DNA of 34,027 nt from Bacteroidota bacterium (GCA_021796215.1 JAJYOK010000028.1:1-34027), one strand, 5' to 3'; shown: positions 25,252 to 32,757, counted from the stretch's first letter. Notes: generated by a model from the sequence alone, not told the origin. A program made the numbers and translations.

Positions 25252-26057
25252 TGAATACTCGTCCGTGTCCGAATTGCAGCTCAGACTCATCTCGCATCTA
25301 TTTGAGTGAACGGGAATTTCGTATTGTCCGGTGTTCGGAATGCGGACTGACATTTCTTCAGAATCCGCCGGAAAACAATGCGATGTACGAAGAATACTAC
25401 AACGACATTCCGTATTCCGGCAACGATTATCGTTCGAATTCTTCGGCCCCATTTCTTGCCGAGTTATTTGCCATCAATGAACGGCGCCTTCTGCAATTGC
25501 AAACCATCAAACGCGGCGGGACGCTGCTTGATATCGGCTGCGGGCTAGGATTTTTTTTGAAAAGCGCTGCTGGACAAAACTACGACGTTTATGGCATTGA
25601 TATTTCCAGCAAAGCTTTGTCCTTCGCCCAAAAAGAATTCAGTGTAAGGTGCGGGAAAAAAAGCACCGATGAGCTTCTTGCCGAACACCGGACGTTCGAC
25701 ATTGTGACGCTTTGGCATGTGCTGGAACACTTTCTTGATCCGGCCGCTGAATTAAAAAAAATCCGCTCGTTGTTGAACGAGGACGGTGTTTGCATCATCG
25801 AGGTTCCTAATCTTCATAGTATAGAATTCATGCTTTCGCGAAACAAATGGAAGGGCGGGAATCATCCGTTATATCATCGAACATTTTTTACTGCGAAAAC
25901 ACTTGAAGAAACCGCGCGGCGCAGCGGCTTCAAAACTGGGCGGCGCTTACAGCTCAGTTACCGTATTCCAAACAAATCAGTTTTTCATTTTGCTGCAAAG
26001 AAATTATTTAATATTGTTGCCATGGATGGATTTTTAGATTACGCGGCGTTCAAATAA
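25251..26057 (+). CDS. SAM-dependent methyltransferase with N-terminal zinc ribbon
   Basis: 268 residues from ATG 25251 (a GTG one codon earlier is possible). A zinc ribbon with CPNC (C6, C9) and CSEC (C28, C31) is followed by a class I methyltransferase domain: SAM motif LLDIGCGLGFFL at about 91-102, then the post motif WHVLEHFLDP. Relatives often act on sugars or lipids in surface polysaccharide clusters, but no such cluster is here, so the substrate is open. It is coupled to the upstream unknown gene and lies 11 nt before the DUF885 gene. Confidence 0.9.
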   Translation: MNTRPCPNCSSDSSRIYLSEREFRIVRCSECGLTFLQNPPENNAMYEEYYNDIPYSGNDYRSNSSAPFLAELFAINERRLLQLQTIKRGGTLLDIGCGLGFFLKSAAGQNYDVYGIDISSKALSFAQKEFSVRCGKKSTDELLAEHRTFDIVTLWHVLEHFLDPAAELKKIRSLLNEDGVCIIEVPNLHSIEFMLSRNKWKGGNHPLYHRTFFTAKTLEETARRSGFKTGRRLQLSYRIPNKSVFHFAAKKLFNIVAMDGFLDYAAFK

Positions 26058-26068
26058 AGGATATCTTC

Positions 26069-27319
26069 ATGAATACAATTGCTGAATCCTACGTGAAGCT
26101 GGTTTTGAAAGTCGGTCTCCACGATTCTGATTATGTTGACGCATATTACGGACCCGAAGAATGGAAGCCGAAGACGGACAAATCTGCATTCCCACTCGAA
26201 CAACTTCATCAGGACGTTGACGGCATTTTACAGAAAATTGACAGAATCCCTGACAGCGCTCCAACGGCGCCCGGCCAACTGCGGCGCGTTGCGCTTCGCA
26301 CACAATGTATTGCCATTCGCGCAAGGATTGAAATGCTGCAAGGGAAAAATTTTTCCTTCGACGACGAATCAAAGGCGCTGTACGATGCCGTTGCACCAAT
26401 GCACACACGCGAATATTTTGAAGCAATGCTTGATAATCTCGGCGCTTTGCTTCCCGGCTCCGGAGAAGCGGCGCGAAACGCCATGACGCCTACGGCGCTC
26501 ATTTCAAAGCGGCTCGAACTTTTCAAACGCGATTTCATTATTCCGAAAGAAAAATTAGATGCAGTATTCTCTAAGGCGATCAAAGAAGGACGAAGACGAA
26601 CGCTCGGGCACATCGAACTCCCGCAAAATGAAAACTTCGTCGTCGAGTATGTCACCAACAAAGCGTGGAGCGGTTACAATTGGTACAAAGGAAACAGCTT
26701 CAGTACTATTCAGATGAATACTGATTTCCCGATTTACATTGACCGCGCTATTGACCTTGCCTGCCACGAAGGATATCCGGGACATCATGTGTATAATTCT
26801 CTGATGGAAAAACATTTGGTACGCGGGCGCGGCTGGATAGAATTTTCGGTCTATCCGTTGTTCAGCCCGCAATCGCTGATCGCCGAAGGAAGCGCAAACT
26901 TCGGCATTGAAGTTGCGTTCCCGGGAAACGAGCGCGAACAATTCGAACGAGAAGTGCTTTTCCCGATTGCCGGCTTTGATCCCTCAAAAGCTGAGCAATA
27001 TTATAAAATTCACGCGCTGACGACACGACTTAGTTACGCCGGTAACGAAGCGGCACGGCGCTATTTGAATGGAACGATGAAAAAAGAAGATGCTGTTCAG
27101 TGGTTGACCACGTATGCGCTTTTCACGCCGGAACGCGCCGAACAGCGCGTCCGCTTCTTCGACAAATATCGAAGCTATGTCATCAATTACAATCTCGGAC
27201 AGGATATGGTGAAAGCGTACGTGGAGCGGCGTGGCGGGACATCTGAAAATTCTGAACTGCGATGGAAAATATTTAAGGAGCTTCTCTCGAATCCGATAAC
27301 GCCGTCGGCACTGAATTGA
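26069..27319 (+). CDS. DUF885 family protein (putative metallopeptidase)
   Basis: 416 residues. The motif CHEGYPGHHVYN (HEGYPGHH at 233-240) and the following LIAEGSANFGIE block fit the DUF885 family, thought to be zinc peptidases: the His residues of HEGYPGHH and the Glu of AEGSAN would bind metal. Most DUF885 proteins are exported lipoproteins of about 550-600 residues; this one is shorter and has no signal peptide, so it should stay in the cytoplasm. AAAGGAT precedes the ATG. Peptidase activity is a family-level inference. Confidence 0.83.
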   Translation: MNTIAESYVKLVLKVGLHDSDYVDAYYGPEEWKPKTDKSAFPLEQLHQDVDGILQKIDRIPDSAPTAPGQLRRVALRTQCIAIRARIEMLQGKNFSFDDESKALYDAVAPMHTREYFEAMLDNLGALLPGSGEAARNAMTPTALISKRLELFKRDFIIPKEKLDAVFSKAIKEGRRRTLGHIELPQNENFVVEYVTNKAWSGYNWYKGNSFSTIQMNTDFPIYIDRAIDLACHEGYPGHHVYNSLMEKHLVRGRGWIEFSVYPLFSPQSLIAEGSANFGIEVAFPGNEREQFEREVLFPIAGFDPSKAEQYYKIHALTTRLSYAGNEAARRYLNGTMKKEDAVQWLTTYALFTPERAEQRVRFFDKYRSYVINYNLGQDMVKAYVERRGGTSENSELRWKIFKELLSNPITPSALN

Positions 27320-27356
27320 AAATTTGTGTTTTGCATGACACAGTTTCAAGGGGAAC

Positions 27357-27424
27357 GGAATAATGGATTAATGGAATCTCTCAATCTCCAAAATCAATCC
27401 ATCATTCCAATAATCCGGCATTCC
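27357..27424. repeat. AT-rich palindrome between convergent genes
   Basis: Arms GGATTAATGGAAT (27365-27377) and ATTCCAATAATCC (27404-27416), one mismatch, extended outward by GGAAT (27357) and ATTCC (27420). It sits between the converging DUF885 and 27433-27705 genes and is similar in build to 14833-14901. Confidence 0.55.
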
Positions 27425-27432
27425 ATTTCTCC

Positions 27433-27705
27433 TCATTCCGGTTTCGGCTGCCTGTAGCTTGCTAAAATTCCATCCTGAATTTGTGAGCGCGCCTGAATTT
27501 CATTCAACTGTTTCATCATTTTAAGAATCGCGCGGCTGCGTTCTTCCATCAATTCCCGGAAAAGCAATTGCAGCTCCGGCGTGTTGCACTGCGTCAGCAC
27601 GCGTTCATAAAATCGGACGAGCGAAGTTTCTTCACGCATCGCCTCCGACAACATCGCACAGGTGTTACGGCAATTTTTTGCGCAGATAATATCTTGTGGA
27701 ATCAT
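27433..27705 (-). CDS. Small helical protein at the end of the kor operon
   Basis: 90 residues. The N-terminus has three cysteines (C8, C12, C16), then two long helices: EAMREETSLVRFYERVL (21-37) and LLFRELMEERSRAILKMM (47-64) around CNTPEL. The pattern of two Glu-rich helices with a Tyr resembles half-ferritin proteins such as encapsulated ferritin, but the iron-binding His is missing (EERSR instead of EExxH). I make no firm family call. It starts 11 nt after korC with AAAGGTGATG as ribosome site, so it belongs to that operon. Confidence 0.7.
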   Translation of the reverse strand: MIPQDIICAKNCRNTCAMLSEAMREETSLVRFYERVLTQCNTPELQLLFRELMEERSRAILKMMKQLNEIQARSQIQDGILASYRQPKPE

Positions 27706-27716
27706 GGCATCACCTT

Positions 27717-28286
27717 TTATTGTGTCGCGTTTAACGCGGCGAATTCACCCGCCAGCTCTTTTCCCCGCTGCAATGCTTGTTCATTCAACGACAGTAAATG
27801 ATGGTGGCGCTCCGGCAGAACTTTCTTCAACGCTTGTATCACATTTTCCGGAGAAACGATCGGCCTTCGTTCCAGAAACGCGCCGAGCACGATCATGTTG
27901 GCTACCTGTTTCTTTTGCAGACGCTGTGCTTCTTCAAATGCGGGCACAGAGAGAATCTCAATATCCGTGCGCGTGCATGGCGAAAGAATCGCGGAGCGCT
28001 CGCACAATAACAATCCGCCCGGTTTTACCGCCTTCCCGAATTTGTCGAGCGACGGCTGATTCAGCACGATTGCCGAATCAAATTGCGTGATGATGGGGGA
28101 ACTGATGCGCGTCGGCGACACGATGACAATACAATTTGCCGTGCCGCCGCGCATTTCCGGTCCGTACGACGGCATCCAGCTTATTTCTTTTTCTTCCATC
28201 ATCGCCGCGTACGCAATGATCTGTCCCATCGAGAGAACGCCTTGTCCGCCGAATCCGGCGATGATAATTTCATGTGCAGTGTTCAT
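27717..28286 (-). CDS. korC: 2-oxoacid:ferredoxin oxidoreductase, gamma subunit
   Basis: 189 residues. It starts with EIIIAGFGGQGVLSMGQIIAYAAM and contains WMPSYGPEMRGGTANCIV, the signatures of the gamma (KorC/VorC/PorG) subunit, which carries the coenzyme A-related domain. A stand-alone gamma gene points to the multi-subunit type and not to the fused KorA of many Bacteroidota. It lies 6 nt after a 98-residue unknown gene. The beta subunit gene is over 2 kb upstream on the same strand, with other genes in between. Whether the substrate is 2-oxoglutarate or a branched-chain 2-oxoacid cannot be told here. Confidence 0.92.
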   Translation of the reverse strand: MNTAHEIIIAGFGGQGVLSMGQIIAYAAMMEEKEISWMPSYGPEMRGGTANCIVIVSPTRISSPIITQFDSAIVLNQPSLDKFGKAVKPGGLLLCERSAILSPCTRTDIEILSVPAFEEAQRLQKKQVANMIVLGAFLERRPIVSPENVIQALKKVLPERHHHLLSLNEQALQRGKELAGEFAALNATQ

Positions 28287-28292
28287 AAGTAG

Positions 28293-28589
28293 TTACTCGT
28301 TATTGGTGATTCGTAATTGATATTTTGCATCGCCTTGAATTTTCAGAATCTCAACAACATCTCCTTTACTCAATCCTGTTTTGGAAATGAAAAAATGTTC
28401 ATGCGGTTCTTCAGGTCCCTGGCAGCAGCAGGGATATGGTTCTATTTTTGCCGCGCGGTAACATCTCCCATCTTTCAATTGAAATTCCTTCCCTATGCCG
28501 GGGAAAAATCCGAGCATGTTTTTCAAAACGAAAATGTAGTCGTTGTCTGCTTCTTCGCGGGAAATTTTTCTAAGGTAGGTAGATTTCAT
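28293..28589 (-). CDS. Small Cys-rich protein between kor genes
   Basis: 98 residues, no membrane helix. It has an unusual run of three cysteines, C54-C55-C56, in PYPCCCQGPEEPHEHFF, with C43, H63 and H65 near it, so it could bind a metal. The C-terminal half (SKTGLSKGDVVEILKIQGDAKYQ, in part) looks like a small beta-barrel. I do not recognize the family. It has AAGGAATG before its ATG, begins 10 nt after the S41 gene and ends 6 nt before korC, so it is part of the operon. A role in maturing or repairing the oxidoreductase is conceivable but unproved. Confidence 0.72.
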   Translation of the reverse strand: MKSTYLRKISREEADNDYIFVLKNMLGFFPGIGKEFQLKDGRCYRAAKIEPYPCCCQGPEEPHEHFFISKTGLSKGDVVEILKIQGDAKYQLRITNNE

Positions 28590-28599
28590 ATTTCATTCC

Positions 28600-29619
28600 T
28601 TATTTCAAAAGTGCAATAGCGCGTTCTAATTGTAAGTCGTGTCCATTCTTCAAATCTTCAGCGGACTGCATTACCACGATATCCGGCGGAACACCGTTCC
28701 ATTCGATGGGTTGATTATCGTAACGACGAAAATCAGCATTCGAGATTCGTATTTGCCTCCCACTTGGCAGTGAATAAATTCCTTGATTGCCACCTCCACC
28801 ACCTGTTGTATCACCTACAAGGGTTACATTGGGAAGTTGTGACATCATGGTAGCAAATAATTCAGTCGCGCTAAAGCTGACGCCGTTAATCAGTACCACG
28901 ACCGGTTTAGTATATTGATATGGGCCTCTGGGCTGAACTAAAAAATTCGGGAGTGGTTTGCCTTTGTAATATTCTAAAGGAAATGTAAGAGACGCTGATA
29001 AAAACCTGCTAACGACATAATTTACTGGATCACCATGACCGCCGCTGTTTTGACGCACATCAATGATAAGTCCCTTTGCACCAGCGACATAATCCAATAT
29101 TTTGTCGAAGTCAAAGACCCAATCACCTGTTGCAAAAGCCGAGATGCGAACATAGCCTATGTTCTCTGGTAGAATTTCATAATCCATGTTCCCGTCACCG
29201 GCAAGCTTTAGCTCCTTAGTAAAATATTTTCGAACAACATGAGGATCGAAGGCGGAAACATCTCGCTTCAACCTTGGCGGCAGATATATCGTAACAGCAT
29301 ATCCGCCTTTTGTTATTATTTCTAAATGGCCATCCTTCAATTCAGTGAACATCTTAAAAAGAACATTGAACATCTCATCACCATTTGCTTTTTCAGCAAG
29401 ATGCCCGTAAACAGAATGAATGCTGTCCCAGTTGATATGTTTGAACTGAAAAAATGGATACACGGAGTTCGCAATGTCCCAAGCTTGTTCAAAGTCCGCA
29501 ACATTAATATTGTTCGATTCACCATCTAAATAATTTTGGTCAGATGGTGCCACGATGAGATCTCTGCATCCAACAAAGAATATCAAAAGTGAAGTACCTG
29601 CGAGTGCCGCGCGGCGCAA
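28600..29619 (-). CDS. S41 family peptidase, predicted lipoprotein
   Basis: 339 residues when started at TTG 29619, which gives a short lipoprotein signal (RRAALAGTSLLIFFVGC, lipid Cys at 18) with GAGG 11 nt before. An ATG at 29643 is the alternative. The S41 (C-terminal processing/tricorn core) domain shows ELKDGHLEI, GYVRISAF, GLIIDVRQNSGGHGD and the nucleophile region VLINGVSFSATELFATM, then GDTTGGGGG. There is no PDZ domain. It should be anchored in the envelope. It follows the barrel gene and lies between the kor beta and gamma genes, an odd place for it. The stretch is AT-richer than korB. Confidence 0.85.
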   Translation of the reverse strand: MRRAALAGTSLLIFFVGCRDLIVAPSDQNYLDGESNNINVADFEQAWDIANSVYPFFQFKHINWDSIHSVYGHLAEKANGDEMFNVLFKMFTELKDGHLEIITKGGYAVTIYLPPRLKRDVSAFDPHVVRKYFTKELKLAGDGNMDYEILPENIGYVRISAFATGDWVFDFDKILDYVAGAKGLIIDVRQNSGGHGDPVNYVVSRFLSASLTFPLEYYKGKPLPNFLVQPRGPYQYTKPVVVLINGVSFSATELFATMMSQLPNVTLVGDTTGGGGGNQGIYSLPSGRQIRISNADFRRYDNQPIEWNGVPPDIVVMQSAEDLKNGHDLQLERAIALLK

Positions 29620-29632
29620 TATTTTCACTTCC

Positions 29633-30433
29633 TCAAAGATCATAAGCGGCTGATAGTATAAAATTATCATTTCCTGAGATGAAGAAATCCCATGCACTGA
29701 TTCGTGTCAGCTCAAAACGATAATCGGCAGCTATTAATACTGACTGATACAATTTATAGTCGCATCCTATTTCTCCGCTGGCATCGAAGCCGGCGAACAC
29801 TGTCAATAATTTAAATGGGGACTCGGTTTTTTCTCCCTCTTCTGCTGCTACAACACTTGGCGTTCTTCCTCCCAATGAAAGCAAACTGGTCTGTGCCTTG
29901 GCATGTAACTGAAGGCTTTCATTCAGCGAACACAATGCTTCTAACTTAACCCCGCCTGAAAACAACAGAGCGAAAGAATAAGCATTGGCAATAGACTCGC
30001 CGCCATTAGCAATGTTTTCACTGCGAAAGTGGAAAAATAATTCAGATGTTGGGCCGAAAAGCACATCAACGTCTTTCGATAAAACATTCGTTTTGCCGAT
30101 GGGATACATAAACGCAACACCGAGCCTGAGCTGCGTTATTTCTGTAGATATATTGTGGTTCCTGAGTGCGGCTGTATATTCATATTCCAGCCACAAGCGA
30201 TGACCATACGTTTCATTTTGCCGCGACCAGCTTGCAGCAAAATATGAGACCTCACCGGAATATACTTCAGAAGAAATATATTCATCTTTGAGTGATAGGA
30301 ATCCGACGCCGCCGTGAATTGCAAGCCCGTCGCCAAATGAGTATGCAATGCTCGTCGAGTCTTGAGCCAGTGCTCGTGTATTCACCATCGTTAGCAGGAT
30401 CGTCATGAAGACGTTATAAATGTTCCTTCTCAT
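29633..30433 (-). CDS. Predicted outer membrane beta-barrel protein of unknown function
   Basis: 266 residues from ATG 30433, which overlaps the korB stop (TAATG) and has AAAGG upstream. It then starts with a signal peptide (MRRNIYNVFMTILLTM...ALAQ). The mature part consists of alternating polar/hydrophobic strands with many aromatic residues (for example HRLWLEYEYTAALRN, LRLGVAFMYPIG) and ends with a strand FILSAAYDL, as expected for a barrel. No family is recognized. It is probably made together with the S41 lipoprotein that follows 13 nt on. Its location just after korB suggests insertion into that operon. Confidence 0.72.
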   Translation of the reverse strand: MRRNIYNVFMTILLTMVNTRALAQDSTSIAYSFGDGLAIHGGVGFLSLKDEYISSEVYSGEVSYFAASWSRQNETYGHRLWLEYEYTAALRNHNISTEITQLRLGVAFMYPIGKTNVLSKDVDVLFGPTSELFFHFRSENIANGGESIANAYSFALLFSGGVKLEALCSLNESLQLHAKAQTSLLSLGGRTPSVVAAEEGEKTESPFKLLTVFAGFDASGEIGCDYKLYQSVLIAADYRFELTRISAWDFFISGNDNFILSAAYDL

Positions 30434-31200
30434 TATTCCTTTGGAACTTTCAAATCGCCGAGCGGATAATTCGGGAACATATTTTTTTCCATCCAGTCGT
30501 TCGCTTCGAGCGGCGTCAACTTCCAGCCGGACGGACAATTGGAAACGATCTCGATAAACGATGTTCCTTTTTTTCTTTTTTGATATTCAAATCCAAGCTG
30601 CATCGCTTTTTTCGTCTTCCGCACCGCGGCAGCGGTGTGCACTGCTTGCCGCGTCACATAATACGCGCCGGGAAGATGCGCTACAAGATCAGTGATCTTC
30701 AGCGGGTAACCCATTTGCGACGCTTCACGTCCGAACGGAGTGGTGGACGTGACTTGACCGATAATTGTTGTCGGCGCCATTTGCCCGCCGGTCATTCCGT
30801 AGATGCCGTTGTTGATGAAGACGATGAGAATATTTTCTCCGCGGTTGATCGCGTGAATTGTTTCGCCGGTGCCGATCGCCGCAAGGTCGCCGTCGCCTTG
30901 ATACGAAAAAACAAATTTCTCGGGAAGCACACGCCTGATGCCGGTGGCAACGGCGCATGCGCGTCCGTGTGCAGCTTCCTGCATATCAATGTTCATGTAA
31001 TTGTAGGCGAAGACAGAACATCCGACCGGCGCAACGCCGATCACTTGTTCCTGAATTCCCATTTCCTGCACCACTTCCATCAGCAGCCAGTGTGCAACAC
31101 CATGTCCGCATCCCGGACAATAATGCATCGGCGTGTCGGTCAGCGTAGCAGGCTTTTGATAGACAAGCTCCATTCCGTCTATTGCTGAAACTGTACTCAT
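30433..31200 (-). CDS. korB: 2-oxoacid:ferredoxin oxidoreductase, beta subunit
   Basis: 255 residues. The thiamine diphosphate-binding subunit: CPGCGH (28-33), QGDGDLAAIGTGE (101-113) and INNGIYGMTGGQ (129-140), the TPP/Mg signature. It catalyses CoA-dependent oxidative decarboxylation of a 2-oxoacid with ferredoxin as acceptor, or the reverse carboxylation in the reductive TCA cycle. AAGGAG lies 5 nt before the ATG, and a hairpin lies only 13 nt upstream of the start. The alpha subunit gene that normally precedes beta is missing in the window; a small ORF and lipoprotein gene are found there instead. Confidence 0.95.
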   Translation of the reverse strand: MSTVSAIDGMELVYQKPATLTDTPMHYCPGCGHGVAHWLLMEVVQEMGIQEQVIGVAPVGCSVFAYNYMNIDMQEAAHGRACAVATGIRRVLPEKFVFSYQGDGDLAAIGTGETIHAINRGENILIVFINNGIYGMTGGQMAPTTIIGQVTSTTPFGREASQMGYPLKITDLVAHLPGAYYVTRQAVHTAAAVRKTKKAMQLGFEYQKRKKGTSFIEIVSNCPSGWKLTPLEANDWMEKNMFPNYPLGDLKVPKE

Positions 31201-31213
31201 TGCTTCTCCTTGT

Positions 31214-31250
31214 AAAAGGTGAGCATCACCCTGAAAGCGATGCTCACCTT
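31214..31250 (-). terminator. Perfect 12-bp hairpin with T run just upstream of korB
   Basis: AAGGTGAGCATC (31216-31227), 11-nt loop, GATGCTCACCTT (31239-31250). On the minus strand it ends in TTTT. It would terminate transcripts of the 54-codon ORF at 31266-31430, yet it lies 13 nt before the korB start, so it may act as an attenuator of korB. Confidence 0.72.
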
Positions 31251-31265
31251 ATTATTTATGGGTCC

Positions 31266-31430
31266 TTACTTCGTTAACGTCATTTTCTTGATCTGATTTA
31301 CATCGGGGGCACGAAGATGGTAAAAATAAACTCCACTTGAAAGATTCTGTGCATTGAATTGCACCGAGTGCAGTCCAGTTTCAAGAATGAGAAGAAGTAC
31401 CATCGCTGTTACCCTGAATATTTTCTTCAT
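31266..31430 (-). CDS. 54-residue ORF: signal peptide fused directly to a T9SS C-terminal sorting domain
   Basis: Starts MKKIFRVTAMVLLLIL, a signal peptide, and continues at once with TGLHSVQFNAQNLSSGVYFY and then HL...KKMTLTK, the typical end of Por secretion system (type IX) sorting domains. No cargo domain lies between. It has GGAG 6 nt before the ATG, its own -10/-35 (31476-31504) and a hairpin after its stop. The simplest reading is a deletion that removed the passenger of a secreted protein; a functional short peptide or leader ORF for korB is the alternative. The sorting-domain match is clear by eye. Confidence 0.75.
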   Translation of the reverse strand: MKKIFRVTAMVLLLILETGLHSVQFNAQNLSSGVYFYHLRAPDVNQIKKMTLTK

Positions 31431-31475
31431 AAAGGACTCCATTCATTTTCATTGATGGATTAATCGCGTTCTGTG

Positions 31476-31504
31476 ATTATATTCCATGTGTCGGAAAATA
31501 AGAA
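31476..31504 (-). promoter_or_regulatory. Promoter for the 54-residue ORF (and perhaps korB)
   Basis: Minus strand: TTCTTA (31504-31499), 17 nt, TATAAT (31481-31476). The -10 box is perfect, the -35 weak. The start codon is about 40 nt beyond the expected transcript start. Confidence 0.55.
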
Positions 31505-31506
31505 CC

Positions 31507-31531
31507 GCCCCACTCTGATTTTATTCGGGGC
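31507..31531. terminator. Possible weak terminator after the PD40 lipoprotein gene
   Basis: GCCCC, 15-nt AT-rich loop, GGGGC. On the minus strand it is followed by a T-rich stretch (GTTCTTATTTT). It overlaps the edge of the next promoter. The rest of 31532-31695 shows nothing I can name. Confidence 0.35.
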
Positions 31532-31695
31532 AGTGACGGCCTAACAAGCTATGCTTTATTTGCTTTTTCACTGGATAACAATAGGTACACATCGCTGTTC
31601 AGGTTTCTATAAAGAATCTTGCTCGGTATCGCTCCCTTTAACCTCCTTTCTTTTAGCACAGACAAAAATATTTCAAGCTTACTTCAGTTGTATCC

Positions 31696-32757
31696 TTATT
31701 GCGGATTCCAAGAAGGACCGTGCGCTTCATCATCAAGCTTCCAAACAATTGCGTTTGTTACATCTATTAAAAATAAAGGCGTTGAAAACGAAACCCACTG
31801 ACCGCTATGATAAATTTCTTCTGAAAAAGCGATATACTTACTATCGGGTGAGAATTCCATTGGTACTGAACTGAAATGAATTGGCGGAGAACTGAAAAGA
31901 ATTCGTATGAGTCTTTTCTTCACCCCGCTTTGAAGAACAGAGAGATATTCGTCATTGGCACCCAGCTCGTTAAAAACAATCATTGAATAATCTTTTGAAA
32001 ATCGCTGACCCGCTAGCTGGTATCCTGTATCTGCAATAATCACTATGCTTGTCTGTTTAGTTTCAGCATTAATTGTTACTATTGCGCTTGAAGAGTTTGC
32101 AACAGTATTTGTATTTACCAGTAATTCTCGTGTAAACGGATTAAAATCTCTTATCGTAATGAACTGCTCTGACCCAGGGGGTGGCAATGTAAGAACTAAT
32201 CCATTCGTTGTGTTATCAATATTAGTTTTAAATACGTTTGTGCCATTGAAGTACAAGAAATTGTAACTATCTTCGTAAAAATAGATGGTTGCTCTAAAAT
32301 CAAGGATTTTCTTTCTTTGACTTCCATCTGGATTAATGAGGTAAGTTGCACCTGAGTCATAAACATCATAAGAACTTTGAGCAAAGTAGCATATTTTACC
32401 ATCAGGAGTCCATTGCGGAGTCAGTCCTGTGTTCACTGAATCATTGGTTAACATCGTATTGGTTGTTGTTTTTGTATCGTAAACGACTATTTCGACAACA
32501 CTGGAAGGGAGACGACGTGAATAGACGATGTATCTTCCATCGGGCGACCATTGCGGATATTCATCGTCTCCATGATAGTTTGAAATGTTCTGCGGGTCAG
32601 TACCTGAAATATTATTTGTGAAGATTTCCCACTGCCCGTTGTATGATTTCTCGTAGCATATGCTATAATCACCTGACGGAACTGGATTTACACTGCCATC
32701 TTTGCAACCTACAAGCAGCATAGTTCCCACCACTAACAGATAAAAAATTTCCCTCAA
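31696..32757 (-). CDS. PD40 (TolB-like beta-propeller) lipoprotein
   Basis: 353 residues from TTG 32757, chosen because AAGGAG lies 9 nt before it and the protein then starts with a short lipoprotein signal (REIFYLLVVGTMLLVGC, lipid Cys at 18). A GTG at 32790 overlapping the radical SAM stop is the alternative. The body is a propeller with WD40-like PD40 repeats: YPQWSPDGRYIVYS, TPQWTPDGKICYF, FSPDSKYIAFSE, ending PSWNPQ. Such domains bind proteins or peptides in the periplasm. Function is unknown. The region is clearly AT-rich (22 of 60 G+C in 32041-32100), unlike korB. Confidence 0.82.
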   Translation of the reverse strand: MREIFYLLVVGTMLLVGCKDGSVNPVPSGDYSICYEKSYNGQWEIFTNNISGTDPQNISNYHGDDEYPQWSPDGRYIVYSRRLPSSVVEIVVYDTKTTTNTMLTNDSVNTGLTPQWTPDGKICYFAQSSYDVYDSGATYLINPDGSQRKKILDFRATIYFYEDSYNFLYFNGTNVFKTNIDNTTNGLVLTLPPPGSEQFITIRDFNPFTRELLVNTNTVANSSSAIVTINAETKQTSIVIIADTGYQLAGQRFSKDYSMIVFNELGANDEYLSVLQSGVKKRLIRILFSSPPIHFSSVPMEFSPDSKYIAFSEEIYHSGQWVSFSTPLFLIDVTNAIVWKLDDEAHGPSWNPQ

